From NCBI RefSeq assembly GCF_000764025.1, contig NZ_KN234771.1, positions 1-39,393 of the forward strand: DNA of 39,393 bases, read 5' to 3'. Both the position numbers and the translations under genes were made by a program. This DNA is from Pseudohaliea rubra DSM 19751. GTDB taxonomy: Bacteria; Pseudomonadota; Gammaproteobacteria; Pseudomonadales; Halieaceae. Below, one piece after another: positions 15,946 through 24,873 of the stretch; within the stretch, counting starts at the first letter, position 1; the number at the start of each line of letters is the position of its first letter. The notes under the pieces were generated by a model. It was not told the DNA's origin, ran no database searches, and saw nothing but the letters and a program-made list of their open reading frames with translations.

Positions 15946-18318
15946 ATGCCCCCGACCTTCAAGCGCCTCACCCTACCCGCCGTCCTCGCGGCCGTCGTCA
16001 GCCCGGCGTTCGCCCAGCCGCTCCTCGAGGAGGTCATTGTCACGGCCACAAAACGGGAGGAAGGCCTGCAGGATGTACCTATCGCCATCAGCGTGATGAG
16101 CGGAGAGGCGATGACCGAGCTCGGTATCGCCAATCTGACAGACCTGACCGTTTTCATGCCCAACATACATGTCAACGAAGCAGGTACCGGCACACAGCTG
16201 TTCATCCGGGGCGTCGGCTCCGGCGTCAACTACGGCTTCGAGCAGTCCGTCGGCACCTTCATTGACGGCGTCTACTACGGCCGTGGTCGCTCGGCCCGGG
16301 GACAGTTCCTGGACGTCGCCCGGGTGGAGGTACTGAAAGGGCCCCAGTCGACGCTCTTCGGCAAGAACACCATCGCCGGGGCGATCAATATCACCACCAA
16401 CCGGCCCGGCGATGAGCTGGAATCCTATGTGGACGTCGGCTATCGCACCGAATTCGACGGCTACATGATCGAAGGCATGGTGAACGTGCCGGTCTCGGAT
16501 ACGGTCAAGGCCCGGTTCTCCGGCCGCTACTACGAGGACGACGGCTACGTCGAAAACCTCGCCGCGGGTGGCGAGGACGGTCCCCGCCGTGAAGATATGA
16601 CACTCCGGGCCGTGATCGACTGGACACCGACGGAAGATCTCACCCTCAGCTTCAAGGCCGAGCACAACAAGAACGATGTCTACGGTCGCCAGCAGGTGAT
16701 CTCCAGGGCCTCACCGGCGGCAACAGGTCTCTACCGGGCCTTCGGCGATCCCGGCTTTACGGCCGGCCTGGACTGGCAGCAGTACGACCAGAACATCTCC
16801 CCGGACGTTATCGAACATTCCGGGCGCCCCTATCGCTCCGGCGTCTTTGACGAGACCGAGACAGACCTTCTTCAGCTGACCGCAGACTGGCGCCTCGGCG
16901 AACACACGCTGCGTTCGATCACCGCGTGGCTGGACTACGAGTTCACCAACGAGCTCGACGTGGATTACAGCCCCCTGCGCTTCCTCGGCCGGGGCCGGAC
17001 CGAAGCCTACGAGCAGTTCACCCAGGAGTTCATACTGTCCTCTCCGACCGGTGGCTTCCTCGAGTACCTTGCCGGTGTGTTCTATCAGTCGGAGGAGCTC
17101 GACAACAACCGGCACACCTTCGCCATCTTCAGTGCTCTACCGCCTGTGGAAGGTGCCATTCTGGGTAATATCGCCGGCGCACTCGGTGTACCCTCGCTAC
17201 CGCCCACCACGCTTGACGGCGACGCCACGTCTGAGTTCAGCCAGGAGGCGGAGACCCTGTCCGTGTTTACGGAGCTGACCTTCAACCTGAGCGACAGCCT
17301 GCGCCTGACCGCCGGGCTGCGCTACTCCCAGGATGAAAAGTCCATGGACAAGAGCGGGGACATCATCAACCTCTCCGGGGTCCTGCCGGACCCGGTTTTC
17401 AAGCAGGTCTGGTCACCGGCGGTCCTTGCCCTTGCGGACGTGCACGCCTTCAGCCGTACCCGCTCGGAAAGCCATGTCATCGGCAACATCAACCTCCAGT
17501 ATGACGTTAATGCGGACACCATGGCCTACGTCAACATCGCAAACGGCTACAAGGCCGGCGGCTTTGATGAAGACAACGCCCTCGGGCGCGAGGATGTGGC
17601 GGAGTTCGAGGACGAGTCCGTCACCAGCATCGAGATCGGTGCGAAGATGACCCTCGGCGGAGGTGCGGGCCGCTTCAATGTTGCCTACTTCAACAACGTC
17701 TACGAGGATATTCAGGTATCGACCTTCGACGGCAACTGCTGCTTTGTCGTCGGCAATGCCGCCGAGGCGGAAGTGCAGGGCATTGAAGCGGATCTCACCT
17801 ACGCCCTGACCGAAGGACTCACCGTAAACCTTGCTGCCGCCTGGCTCGATGCGGTGTACTCGGAATTTGCCGATGCGGCCTGCAACGAAGCCCAGATCAT
17901 CGACTGGATTGGCGCCGGCAACGCCCGTGCCACCTGCGTGCAGGATCTGGGCGGCGAAAACCTGCAGTTCGCCCCGGAATACACCTTCAACATCGGCTTT
18001 CGCTACGACCGCCCCATCGGCGCGGGGCTGCGCCTGGCCATCGGCGCCGACTACCTCTGGTCTGACGATGTGGTTGTCGGCAACGATCTGGACCCCGAGC
18101 TCATCCAGGACGCTGTCGGCAAGGTGAACGCCAACATTTCCCTCGGCGCCAGTGACGACCGCTGGGAACTGTCTCTCATCGGCAGGAACCTGACCGACGA
18201 GAAAACCTTCCCCTGGGGCAACGATGTGCCGCTGGCGGGCCTCGGTTTCTCTGGCAGCTACTTCAAATTCATTGATCCGCCGGCCCACGCGGAGCTGCGG
18301 CTTCGGGTCAACTTCTAG
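15946..18318 (+). CDS. TonB-dependent outer-membrane receptor
   Basis: A 790-residue receptor. A signal peptide ends near SPAFAQ; a TonB-box-like EEVIVTATKREEGLQDVPIA follows; the plug domain contains FIRGVGSG, GTFIDGVYYGRG and VEVLKGPQSTLFGKNTIAGAIN; and the 22-strand barrel ends in AELRLRVNF with terminal F. I choose ATG 15946 because GTGGAG at 15934-15939 is then a well-spaced ribosome-binding site; the GTG itself or ATG 15940 are alternatives. It sits between tauD-like and SDR genes, so it probably imports the substrate of this cluster. The barrel type belongs to the broad group common in oligotrophic degraders and is not siderophore-specific by sequence. Confidence 0.92.
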   Translation: MPPTFKRLTLPAVLAAVVSPAFAQPLLEEVIVTATKREEGLQDVPIAISVMSGEAMTELGIANLTDLTVFMPNIHVNEAGTGTQLFIRGVGSGVNYGFEQSVGTFIDGVYYGRGRSARGQFLDVARVEVLKGPQSTLFGKNTIAGAINITTNRPGDELESYVDVGYRTEFDGYMIEGMVNVPVSDTVKARFSGRYYEDDGYVENLAAGGEDGPRREDMTLRAVIDWTPTEDLTLSFKAEHNKNDVYGRQQVISRASPAATGLYRAFGDPGFTAGLDWQQYDQNISPDVIEHSGRPYRSGVFDETETDLLQLTADWRLGEHTLRSITAWLDYEFTNELDVDYSPLRFLGRGRTEAYEQFTQEFILSSPTGGFLEYLAGVFYQSEELDNNRHTFAIFSALPPVEGAILGNIAGALGVPSLPPTTLDGDATSEFSQEAETLSVFTELTFNLSDSLRLTAGLRYSQDEKSMDKSGDIINLSGVLPDPVFKQVWSPAVLALADVHAFSRTRSESHVIGNINLQYDVNADTMAYVNIANGYKAGGFDEDNALGREDVAEFEDESVTSIEIGAKMTLGGGAGRFNVAYFNNVYEDIQVSTFDGNCCFVVGNAAEAEVQGIEADLTYALTEGLTVNLAAAWLDAVYSEFADAACNEAQIIDWIGAGNARATCVQDLGGENLQFAPEYTFNIGFRYDRPIGAGLRLAIGADYLWSDDVVVGNDLDPELIQDAVGKVNANISLGASDDRWELSLIGRNLTDEKTFPWGNDVPLAGLGFSGSYFKFIDPPAHAELRLRVNF

Positions 18319-18383
18319 CCCGACGGCGCGATGGGGGGGGTCTGAGCGGCCACAGCCCAGGCAGGAAAAACAAGGAGACGACT

Positions 18384-19184
18384 ATGTATCCAGCGTTCCA
18401 GTTTGAGGGAGCGGTGCTGTGGATCACCGGAGCATCTTCCGGTATCGGTGCCGAGGCAGCGCGACAGTTCGCCCGCAGGGGCGCAAGGCTAGTGCTGTCC
18501 GCCCGCTCCCGGGAGGGCCTGCAGGCGGTTTGTGATCAGCTCCCCGGGGGCAGCGAACGTCACCTGGTGCTGCCCCTGGATATCGGTAACTACGAGGACT
18601 TCTCGACGCCGGTCGATGCGGTCATCGGCCGCTTCGGCCGCCTCGACCTGCTCTTCAACAATGCCGGGATTACCCAGCGCAGCTTGTGCATCGATACACC
18701 CATGGCGGTGTACCGGCAGCTGATGGACGTGAATGTGCTCGGGCAGATTGCCCTGACCAAGGCAGTGCTGCCCGTCATGCAGGCGCAGGGCCACGGGCAT
18801 ATTGCCGCTACGGCGAGTGTCGCCGGCAAGGTGGGAGCCCCCCTCCGGACCGGTTACTGCGCAACCAAGCATGCGTTGATGGGATTCTTCGATGCGCTGC
18901 GGACAGAGCTGGACCGCTTTTCCATCCGCGTCACTACCGTGGTACCCGGCTTTATCCGCACCGATATTGCTCAACGAGTCGCCACAGCCGATGGCGAGGC
19001 TTTCAAGGGTGACAACAGCCAGATAGAGAACGGCATGCCGGTGGAAGACTGTGTCCGGGTGATCGTGGAGGGCTTTGAGCATGGCCTGCCGGAGATTCCT
19101 GTGGGCACCGGGCCCGAGATGGCGTACGTGGCGCTACGCCATAGCGATCCCGAGGCGCTGTTCAAAGCAGCCGCGGCAATGTAG
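18384..19184 (+). CDS. Short-chain dehydrogenase/reductase
   Basis: A 266-residue NAD(P)-dependent oxidoreductase. The cofactor motif TGASSGIG is at 15-22, NNAG at 92-95, and the catalytic S145, Y158 and K162 (YCATK) are all present. Following the dinucleotide motif is ARSREGL, where the arginines favour NADP. ATG 18384 has AAGGAG upstream. It is last in the plus-strand catabolic run; it might reduce or oxidise the carbonyl released by the dioxygenase. Substrate unknown. Confidence 0.92.
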   Translation: MYPAFQFEGAVLWITGASSGIGAEAARQFARRGARLVLSARSREGLQAVCDQLPGGSERHLVLPLDIGNYEDFSTPVDAVIGRFGRLDLLFNNAGITQRSLCIDTPMAVYRQLMDVNVLGQIALTKAVLPVMQAQGHGHIAATASVAGKVGAPLRTGYCATKHALMGFFDALRTELDRFSIRVTTVVPGFIRTDIAQRVATADGEAFKGDNSQIENGMPVEDCVRVIVEGFEHGLPEIPVGTGPEMAYVALRHSDPEALFKAAAAM

Positions 19185-19449
19185 TGCTGCATGTCGATGA
19201 CCCGAATCATGGGGCACCTGTCACCAACCGGCAGCGGTCGCACTGCCCGCGAGGTTGCATTCCGGCCTTCAGGGGAGCGGGAAGAAGCGCGGAAGCGCTG
19301 CGCATTTGAAGAGGCAGCCTGAGAACTCCTTGGCAATTTGAAAAGCAACCATGATTAAACATGGACAACATGTAGACAAAAGCAGTCACGCCGTGTCGCG
19401 GGACGCTGCCTGAGGTACTCAGGGTGCCACGGTAGCGGAGAGCAACGGC
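19185..19449. other. Intergenic gap before the 131-residue orphan
   Basis: A 265-bp gap without a gene I can support. GCGCGGAAGCGCTGCGC near 19292 can fold but has no T tract. A short palindrome, ACATG-gacaa-CATGT, lies near 19360-19374, and AT-rich sequence at about 19335-19365 may hold the promoter of the next gene. Confidence 0.4.
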
Positions 19450-19845
19450 ATGGACCAAAGGACTCGATGGGATCCTTATTCGCTTTGGATGGCGGCAGGA
19501 GAAGTAGAGAAAGACCGGATGGTGGCGCGGGCGCTGCAACACGCCCTGGCCAAGGGCTACCTGGAGCTGCCAACGGTAGTTGAGTGGCTCGAGGGCGAGC
19601 AGTACCGGCTCATCGGCACCACGGTCTACTTCGACCTGATGGAGCGACTGGGCGCAGAGGGCGTCGTCGACAAAGCCTCGCCGGACTCAAAAATTTCCCT
19701 CGGGGTGGCCCACTGGCTGGAGCAAACACCGAAAAGCGCACTGCCCGCGGTGCAGAAGCTTCTTCACATCGAGAGCGGCCAGCCGGAGCACCGGGACAAT
19801 GCCGCGCTGTCGGAAGTTATCAGAACCCTGTTCCCCGCGGCCTGA
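19450..19845 (+). CDS. Unrecognised 131-residue cytoplasmic protein
   Basis: I do not recognise a family. The protein is soluble, mostly helical, and contains MDQRTRWDPYSLWMAAGEVEK, a central EWLEGEQYRLIGTTVYFDLMERLG and a C-terminal SEVIRTLFPAA, here noted in outline. Coding character (GC-rich third positions, composition) is like that of its neighbours. Start is ATG 19450. It lies 90 bp upstream of yaeQ on the same strand and may be co-transcribed with it. Confidence 0.65.
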   Translation: MDQRTRWDPYSLWMAAGEVEKDRMVARALQHALAKGYLELPTVVEWLEGEQYRLIGTTVYFDLMERLGAEGVVDKASPDSKISLGVAHWLEQTPKSALPAVQKLLHIESGQPEHRDNAALSEVIRTLFPAA

Positions 19846-19935
19846 CTCGCTTTAAGCTACGGCTGAGCGTTGCGGGTGAACGCTGCTGCGGAGTGTCCGC
19901 GGCACCCGCAGCTCTGCCGAGGATGCCCTGAGCCC

Positions 19936-20484
19936 ATGGCCCTGAAGTCAACTGTTGTCCGCCTGAAACTCCAGCTGGCGGACCTCGACCGCCAGCTTTA
20001 CCAGGACTTTCCCCTGACCCTGGCCAGGCACCCCTCGGAGACCGCCGCCCGCATGATGCTCCGCGTGCTGGCTTTTGCCTTCCACGCGGACGAACAGCTG
20101 GCCTTTGGCCGGGGCATCAGCACTGACGAGGACCCGGACCTGTGGCTGAAGAAGCTCGATGGCATCATCGACAGCTGGATCGAATTGGGTACGCCCGAAC
20201 CGGACCGGCTGAAGCGCGCCTGCGGCCGCGCCGGGCGGGTTGTGCTCTATGCCTACGGTGACCGCGCCGTGCCGGTCTGGTGGAACAAGCACGAAGCTGT
20301 TCTCAGTCGCCTCGGGCGACTCACCGTGCTGCAGGTGGCGGACGCGGCCCTGCAGGCGCTCGCCGGCGCCTTTCAGCCCGGCATGACGCTGCAGTGCACG
20401 ATCAGCGAGGGCGAGGCGCTGCTGTCCTGGGAGGGCGGCTCGGTGACGGTCGCACCCGGGCTGCTCAAAGACCCGGAGAAGTAG
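19936..20484 (+). CDS. yaeQ: YaeQ family protein
   Basis: A 182-residue protein. The YaeQ pattern is plain: MALKSTVVRLKLQLADLDR, LTLARHPSETAARMMLRVLAF, ADEQLAFGRGISTDEDPDLW, WIELGTPEPDRLKRAC and the C-terminal MTLQCTISEGEALLSW. The fold is PD-(D/E)XK nuclease-like, and E. coli YaeQ was found as a multicopy suppressor of rfaH; activity is unproven. The start is ATG 19936, matching the family N terminus. Convergent with the next TonB receptor gene. Confidence 0.95.
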   Translation: MALKSTVVRLKLQLADLDRQLYQDFPLTLARHPSETAARMMLRVLAFAFHADEQLAFGRGISTDEDPDLWLKKLDGIIDSWIELGTPEPDRLKRACGRAGRVVLYAYGDRAVPVWWNKHEAVLSRLGRLTVLQVADAALQALAGAFQPGMTLQCTISEGEALLSWEGGSVTVAPGLLKDPEK

Positions 20485-20576
20485 CCGCTACCCTGCGCTC
20501 AAAAACGCCGGGGGCCGCAGGGTCCGGAAGGACAAAAGCAGCGACACCCGAAACCCCCGGCTACTGCGCCGACGCG

Positions 20577-22985
20577 TTACTCGAAGCTGTACTTGAACGT
20601 CAGGCCATAGGTTCTGGGCTGGTTGGGGTAGGCACTGAAGCTGCCCGCCTGCGCCACCGACGGGAACGCGGAGAGCAAGTATTCGTCCTCGTTCAGGTTC
20701 CGGCCCCAAAGGTTAAGCTCCATCCCGTTGGCGAAGGTCAAGCCGGCGCTGGCGTTGAACATGTTGACTTCGCGGGATGCGAGCGACGATGGGATCTGGT
20801 CGACAACCTGCACTTCGTCCTCGTAGACATGCTCAAGCCGCACATAGGCCCTGGCACTGCCCAGAGCGAAGCTGTAGGTTGCATTGGTGTTCGCGGCGAA
20901 CTCCGGGATGCCCGCGGGCTGCTCTCCCGACAGGTCCGCAGGGGCACCGCCGAGCCCGACTCCCCCGGGGAAATCATCGTAAATCGGATCCAGCCAGGTG
21001 GCCGCAAAAGCTATGCTCAGCCCGTCGAGAGGCGCCCAGTTCAGGTCGACCTCAAGACCGTCCGTCGACTGCTTGCCGGCGTTGGTCAAGTTGAAGCCCG
21101 TGCCGGTAAAGGCGTTGGTCTGGAACCCCTCAATCTCCTGATTAAAGAGCGCGACGTTCACGGCAAAGCTGGACCACTCGCCTTTCAAGCCAAGCTCATA
21201 AACCGTCGCTTCTTCAGGGCCCGCAAAGCGGGTGCCCGCGGTGAGGTTCGGAACAAGCAGGCCCGCGGCGCCGAGGGCGGGGATATCCTGAGCAAAAGGC
21301 CTTGAATCGCGCGACAGGTTCCAGGATGACGCCTTGAAACCCGTGCTGACGCCGCCATAGACGCTCATGTACTCGCTCACCTCATAGCTCAGGCGGGCCG
21401 TGTAGGTCATCTCATCGTCGTTCGTCTCGCCATTCTCGACCGCATTGGGGTAATTGAGGAATGGCGGCAGGAATTGCAACGGGGTAAGGGCGGCCAGGGC
21501 CGGGCTGATCTGGGCCAGCGGCAGCGCGGAGAACACATCAGTGGACTCCAGCCTGGCCGATGCCTCCTTGTCGGATTGCGTGTAGTTAAGGCCAAGGGTA
21601 AGGGTCAGCGCATCGCTGAGATCGTAGTCCGCCTGCGCAAAAAGCGACAGCGTCTCGTCATCGAGCCCGTAGACCTCGGACGGAAAGCCCTGGTTAGTGG
21701 CCTGGAACGTCCCGGCAGGGAAACCCAGCAGGCCTTCCAGCTGCCCGAGGACGCCGGGGGCCCCCAGCGCCGCCGTCAGAAACTCCGAGTAAGCGCGGAA
21801 CTGGTCACCGTAACCGAAGCGCCCGTCAATCTCGACCTCCTCGGCGAAGTAAAAAGCCCCCACCATCCACTGCAGCGGCCCTTCTGACAGCGAGGTCAGA
21901 CGAAGCTCCTGGGTAAAGGTTTCAATCTGGGTGTCACTCAGGTTGCCGCCCTCCGGCGTCACCAGGCGCGCACTGGTGTAATCGATGTCGCCAAACTGGA
22001 ACTGATCCAGGGTCCGATAGCTGGTGATCGACGTCAGGAGGACGTTTTCAAACAGGTAATCAAGCTGCAGTGACGTACCCCGGGTGTCGATTTCATTGCC
22101 CGGCGCGAAGTCCAGATAGTTTTCGTAAGCGAAGGGATCGTTACTTACCAGATCACCACCCAGCGCCCGAACGATGGCGCCCGTAGGGCCGTCGACAAGG
22201 TTGGCGACACCGCAGCAGATCTCGTCGATGCTTTCAGCGTCGACGATCCAGCGCATTTCAAGGCGATCCCCGGGGGCCCACAGGAGCTGCCCGCGAAAGT
22301 TCCACCGATCGAGCTCATTGCTCTCGTTGCCAAGGCCGATGTTCTCGAAGTAACCGTCGCGCTCGTTCCTGCTGCCGAAGAGGCTGAAGGCGAGGTTGTC
22401 ACTGATCGGGCCGGTGACATCGCCGCGCACGATTGTCTGGTTGTAGTTACCGACCGTTGCACCGATAGACCCGCTGAAAGCCGTAAGATCAGGCTTGGCG
22501 GTGACCACATTGATGACGCCAGCAGAAGCATTCTTGCCGAAGAGCGTGCTCTGCGGGCCCCGGAGTACTTCCACGCGCTCCAGCTTAGGCAAATCGGCAA
22601 GCGCGCTGCCCACACGGGAACGGTAGACACCATCGATGAAGACACCCACCGATGGCTCGATGCCCGCGTTGTTAGCGCCGTTACCAAAGCCGCGGATAAT
22701 GAAATTGGTCTGCGCACTGCCCTGGAGCTGTGTCACCCGGAGGCTCGGCACGAGAGTCTGGAGGTCCTTGATATCCAGCACCTGTGCCTGCTCGATAGTC
22801 TCGGCCCCCACTACCGACACAGCAACGGGGATTTCCTGCAGGGTCTGTTCCCGCTTGGCGGCGGTGACTACAACCTCCTCGAGCCGGGTGGCCTGCTGAG
22901 CCAGGGCACCTTGCACTGGCAGGGATGCAAGAAGGGCGAGGCCGAGGGGCCAGTGACGGAAAGGGGGTTTTTGCTGTGGAGACAT
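20577..22985 (-). CDS. TonB-dependent outer-membrane receptor
   Basis: An 802-residue receptor. Signal peptide (GLALLASLPVQGALAQ), TonB-box-like LEEVVVTAAKREQTLQEIP, plug motifs FIIRGFGNG, GVFIDGVYRSRVGS and VEVLRGPQSTLFGKNASAGVIN, and a barrel ending RTYGLTFKYSFE. The start is ATG 22985; the upstream ATG at 23018 adds only eleven unlikely residues. The last residue is E after F, slightly unlike the usual terminal aromatic. It stands alone between convergent yaeQ and the Omp85-type gene. Substrate unknown. Confidence 0.9.
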   Translation of the reverse strand: MSPQQKPPFRHWPLGLALLASLPVQGALAQQATRLEEVVVTAAKREQTLQEIPVAVSVVGAETIEQAQVLDIKDLQTLVPSLRVTQLQGSAQTNFIIRGFGNGANNAGIEPSVGVFIDGVYRSRVGSALADLPKLERVEVLRGPQSTLFGKNASAGVINVVTAKPDLTAFSGSIGATVGNYNQTIVRGDVTGPISDNLAFSLFGSRNERDGYFENIGLGNESNELDRWNFRGQLLWAPGDRLEMRWIVDAESIDEICCGVANLVDGPTGAIVRALGGDLVSNDPFAYENYLDFAPGNEIDTRGTSLQLDYLFENVLLTSITSYRTLDQFQFGDIDYTSARLVTPEGGNLSDTQIETFTQELRLTSLSEGPLQWMVGAFYFAEEVEIDGRFGYGDQFRAYSEFLTAALGAPGVLGQLEGLLGFPAGTFQATNQGFPSEVYGLDDETLSLFAQADYDLSDALTLTLGLNYTQSDKEASARLESTDVFSALPLAQISPALAALTPLQFLPPFLNYPNAVENGETNDDEMTYTARLSYEVSEYMSVYGGVSTGFKASSWNLSRDSRPFAQDIPALGAAGLLVPNLTAGTRFAGPEEATVYELGLKGEWSSFAVNVALFNQEIEGFQTNAFTGTGFNLTNAGKQSTDGLEVDLNWAPLDGLSIAFAATWLDPIYDDFPGGVGLGGAPADLSGEQPAGIPEFAANTNATYSFALGSARAYVRLEHVYEDEVQVVDQIPSSLASREVNMFNASAGLTFANGMELNLWGRNLNEDEYLLSAFPSVAQAGSFSAYPNQPRTYGLTFKYSFE

Positions 22986-23166
22986 AATGGGTATCCTTAT
23001 TGTAATTAGTGATTCCACTATCCGACTCCCGTTATACGTGAGTCAGCGTGAATCTTCAGCACTGCAGCTTCCGGGAAAGCTCGACTGAACCGGTATTTTG
23101 TCTCAAGGTGCGCGTAACGCATAGCCCGCCCGCTTCCAACCGGTACCCCCGCACGCCGGCCAGGGC

Positions 23167-24873
23167 TCAGAAGGTGGAACGAACCGTCACCGAGAGCTGC
23201 AGTTTATCGACGTCGCGTCCGCCCGTGCGCAGGGGCGCAGCGAGATCAATATGGATCATACCGCTGGTCGGCAGACGCGTGGGCATCAGGCGCAGCCCGA
23301 TCCCGGCGTTTGCGAGCCAGCCGTTCTCGTTGTCGTTCGGGTCGTCGGGAAACCAGGCACGGCCCGCGTCGAGGAAAAACGCCGCCCCCCAGCGAAACAA
23401 TCGCAAGGGCTCGCCCGAGGCATACCAGCGCTCCTCGGCGCGCAGCCGAAGGCGTCGATCCCCCTGCTGAAAGCGCTGCGGGTAGCCGCGAAGGCCGAGG
23501 TCGCCGCCGAGCTGCAGCTGGATGTCGTCCGTCAGGCCTTCGGTCCAGGTGGCGTCCAGGGCGGCGTAGAAGCGCCAGCTGTCTGTCTGCAGGTAGTGGA
23601 GCTCCGTGCCGATCGTGGCGAACAGATTTTCCGCTTCGCCGTCCGAGGTGGTCACGGCGCCATTCACCGACAGCGCACCGGAGAGAATGAGCGATTCCCG
23701 TGGCCGGATGGCGTCGCGCCAGCTGCCTTCGAAGATGACGCGGCCGTCATCGGCGCCCAGTCCGTCCGGCGAGAAGCCGATGCGGCCGGCCAGGCGGCGC
23801 CCCAGGTGCACGTCCTGCGGGCGGCCGATGAGCGCCAGGTTGGCGATGGGTACAAAGTCGTCCTCGATGGTCTCGAAGCCGACGAAGGGATAGGCAGCGC
23901 TACGGTCTTCAGGCAGCTCCGGCGGCTGCAGCGGCCCGGGGGCCCGGTCGAAGGCGTAGTCCCACCAGGCAACGCCCGCGTTCCAGCGCCGCACGTGGCC
24001 GTTCTCCCGGCCCGTGGACTCGGCGAACTGCAGCTCGCCGCTGTGGAACTGCTGCTGGAACTCCACGACCCGGTCGCCGGCGTCGAAGAGCGGCTGGATC
24101 CGTTCATCCACCGTCAGCCGCAGCCCGACGCTCGAGCGCTCGTCGAGGGAACGGAAGGGGTGGCGCAGGTGCATGTCCAGGCGGTGGCCGTCGTCGTTGT
24201 CGGCGGCACTCAGGTTCAGCCGCCAGGGCGTCCCGGCCACTGCCGGGTCGAAGAAATAGGCGCCGTAGCCGCTGCGGTCGACGTCTTCCGTAAAGAACAC
24301 GCCGAGCGTCTCGCCGCGGCCCAGGAGGTTTTCGTCCTCGACCCCGAGCGACCAGCTCGACTCCCCACCGCTGCGGTCGAAGGAGACGGTGGGCAGGATG
24401 GTCCACACATCCCGCGTCACGACCGCCAGGTCGACCGCCTCACCGCAGCGGCGCACGGGCACGACCCGCGCGTCGTAGAGCCAGTCCACGGAACGCAGTA
24501 CCCGCTCGGCCTCGACCAGCTCCAGGGGAACGAAGTCCTCGCCCTCCAGCAGGAAGGGCAGCTGCTCGCGGATCGTCTGGTCTCGGGTGAGCACGTGCAG
24601 CCCGTTGGCCGCGCGGAACAGTGCGTTGTCCTGCTTCGGGTCGGACAGGTCAAAGACCTGCTCGCGCTGCGTGATGAGCCGGCCGACGACCCCGCCCTCG
24701 GCCAGCTCACCGCCGATACCGGCGGGGATGGCCTCAAGCTGCCCCGCCGCGGCCTCCTCAGCCCAGGGCAGCACCTCACAGGCCTCTTCTGACCAAGCCG
24801 GCATCGCGAGCAGGCAACACAGCAGGGCAGGAAGGCGGCACGGGAAACCGAGGGGAAGGGAGCGCTCAGGCAT
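23167..24873 (-). CDS. Omp85/BamA-like outer-membrane protein
   Basis: A 568-residue protein. A signal peptide ends near PAWSEE; a POTRA-like region carries LVEAERVLRSVDWLYDARVVPV and VDLAVVTRDVWTILPT; then a 16-strand-type barrel contains GGDLGLRGYPQRFQQGDRRLRLRAEERWY (in outline), the L6 RGY motif of Omp85 proteins, and ends LQLSVTVRSTF with terminal F. Its ATG overlaps the end of the aminotransferase gene by eight bases, so it is coupled to it. It has only one or two POTRAs, so it is not BamA itself; it is closer to the small surface-antigen family. Cargo unknown. Confidence 0.82.
   Translation of the reverse strand: MPERSLPLGFPCRLPALLCCLLAMPAWSEEACEVLPWAEEAAAGQLEAIPAGIGGELAEGGVVGRLITQREQVFDLSDPKQDNALFRAANGLHVLTRDQTIREQLPFLLEGEDFVPLELVEAERVLRSVDWLYDARVVPVRRCGEAVDLAVVTRDVWTILPTVSFDRSGGESSWSLGVEDENLLGRGETLGVFFTEDVDRSGYGAYFFDPAVAGTPWRLNLSAADNDDGHRLDMHLRHPFRSLDERSSVGLRLTVDERIQPLFDAGDRVVEFQQQFHSGELQFAESTGRENGHVRRWNAGVAWWDYAFDRAPGPLQPPELPEDRSAAYPFVGFETIEDDFVPIANLALIGRPQDVHLGRRLAGRIGFSPDGLGADDGRVIFEGSWRDAIRPRESLILSGALSVNGAVTTSDGEAENLFATIGTELHYLQTDSWRFYAALDATWTEGLTDDIQLQLGGDLGLRGYPQRFQQGDRRLRLRAEERWYASGEPLRLFRWGAAFFLDAGRAWFPDDPNDNENGWLANAGIGLRLMPTRLPTSGMIHIDLAAPLRTGGRDVDKLQLSVTVRSTF

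Noticed and set aside
23251..24792. Open frame of 513 codons on the plus strand
   Set aside because: Antisense to the Omp85-type gene; low-complexity composition without motifs.
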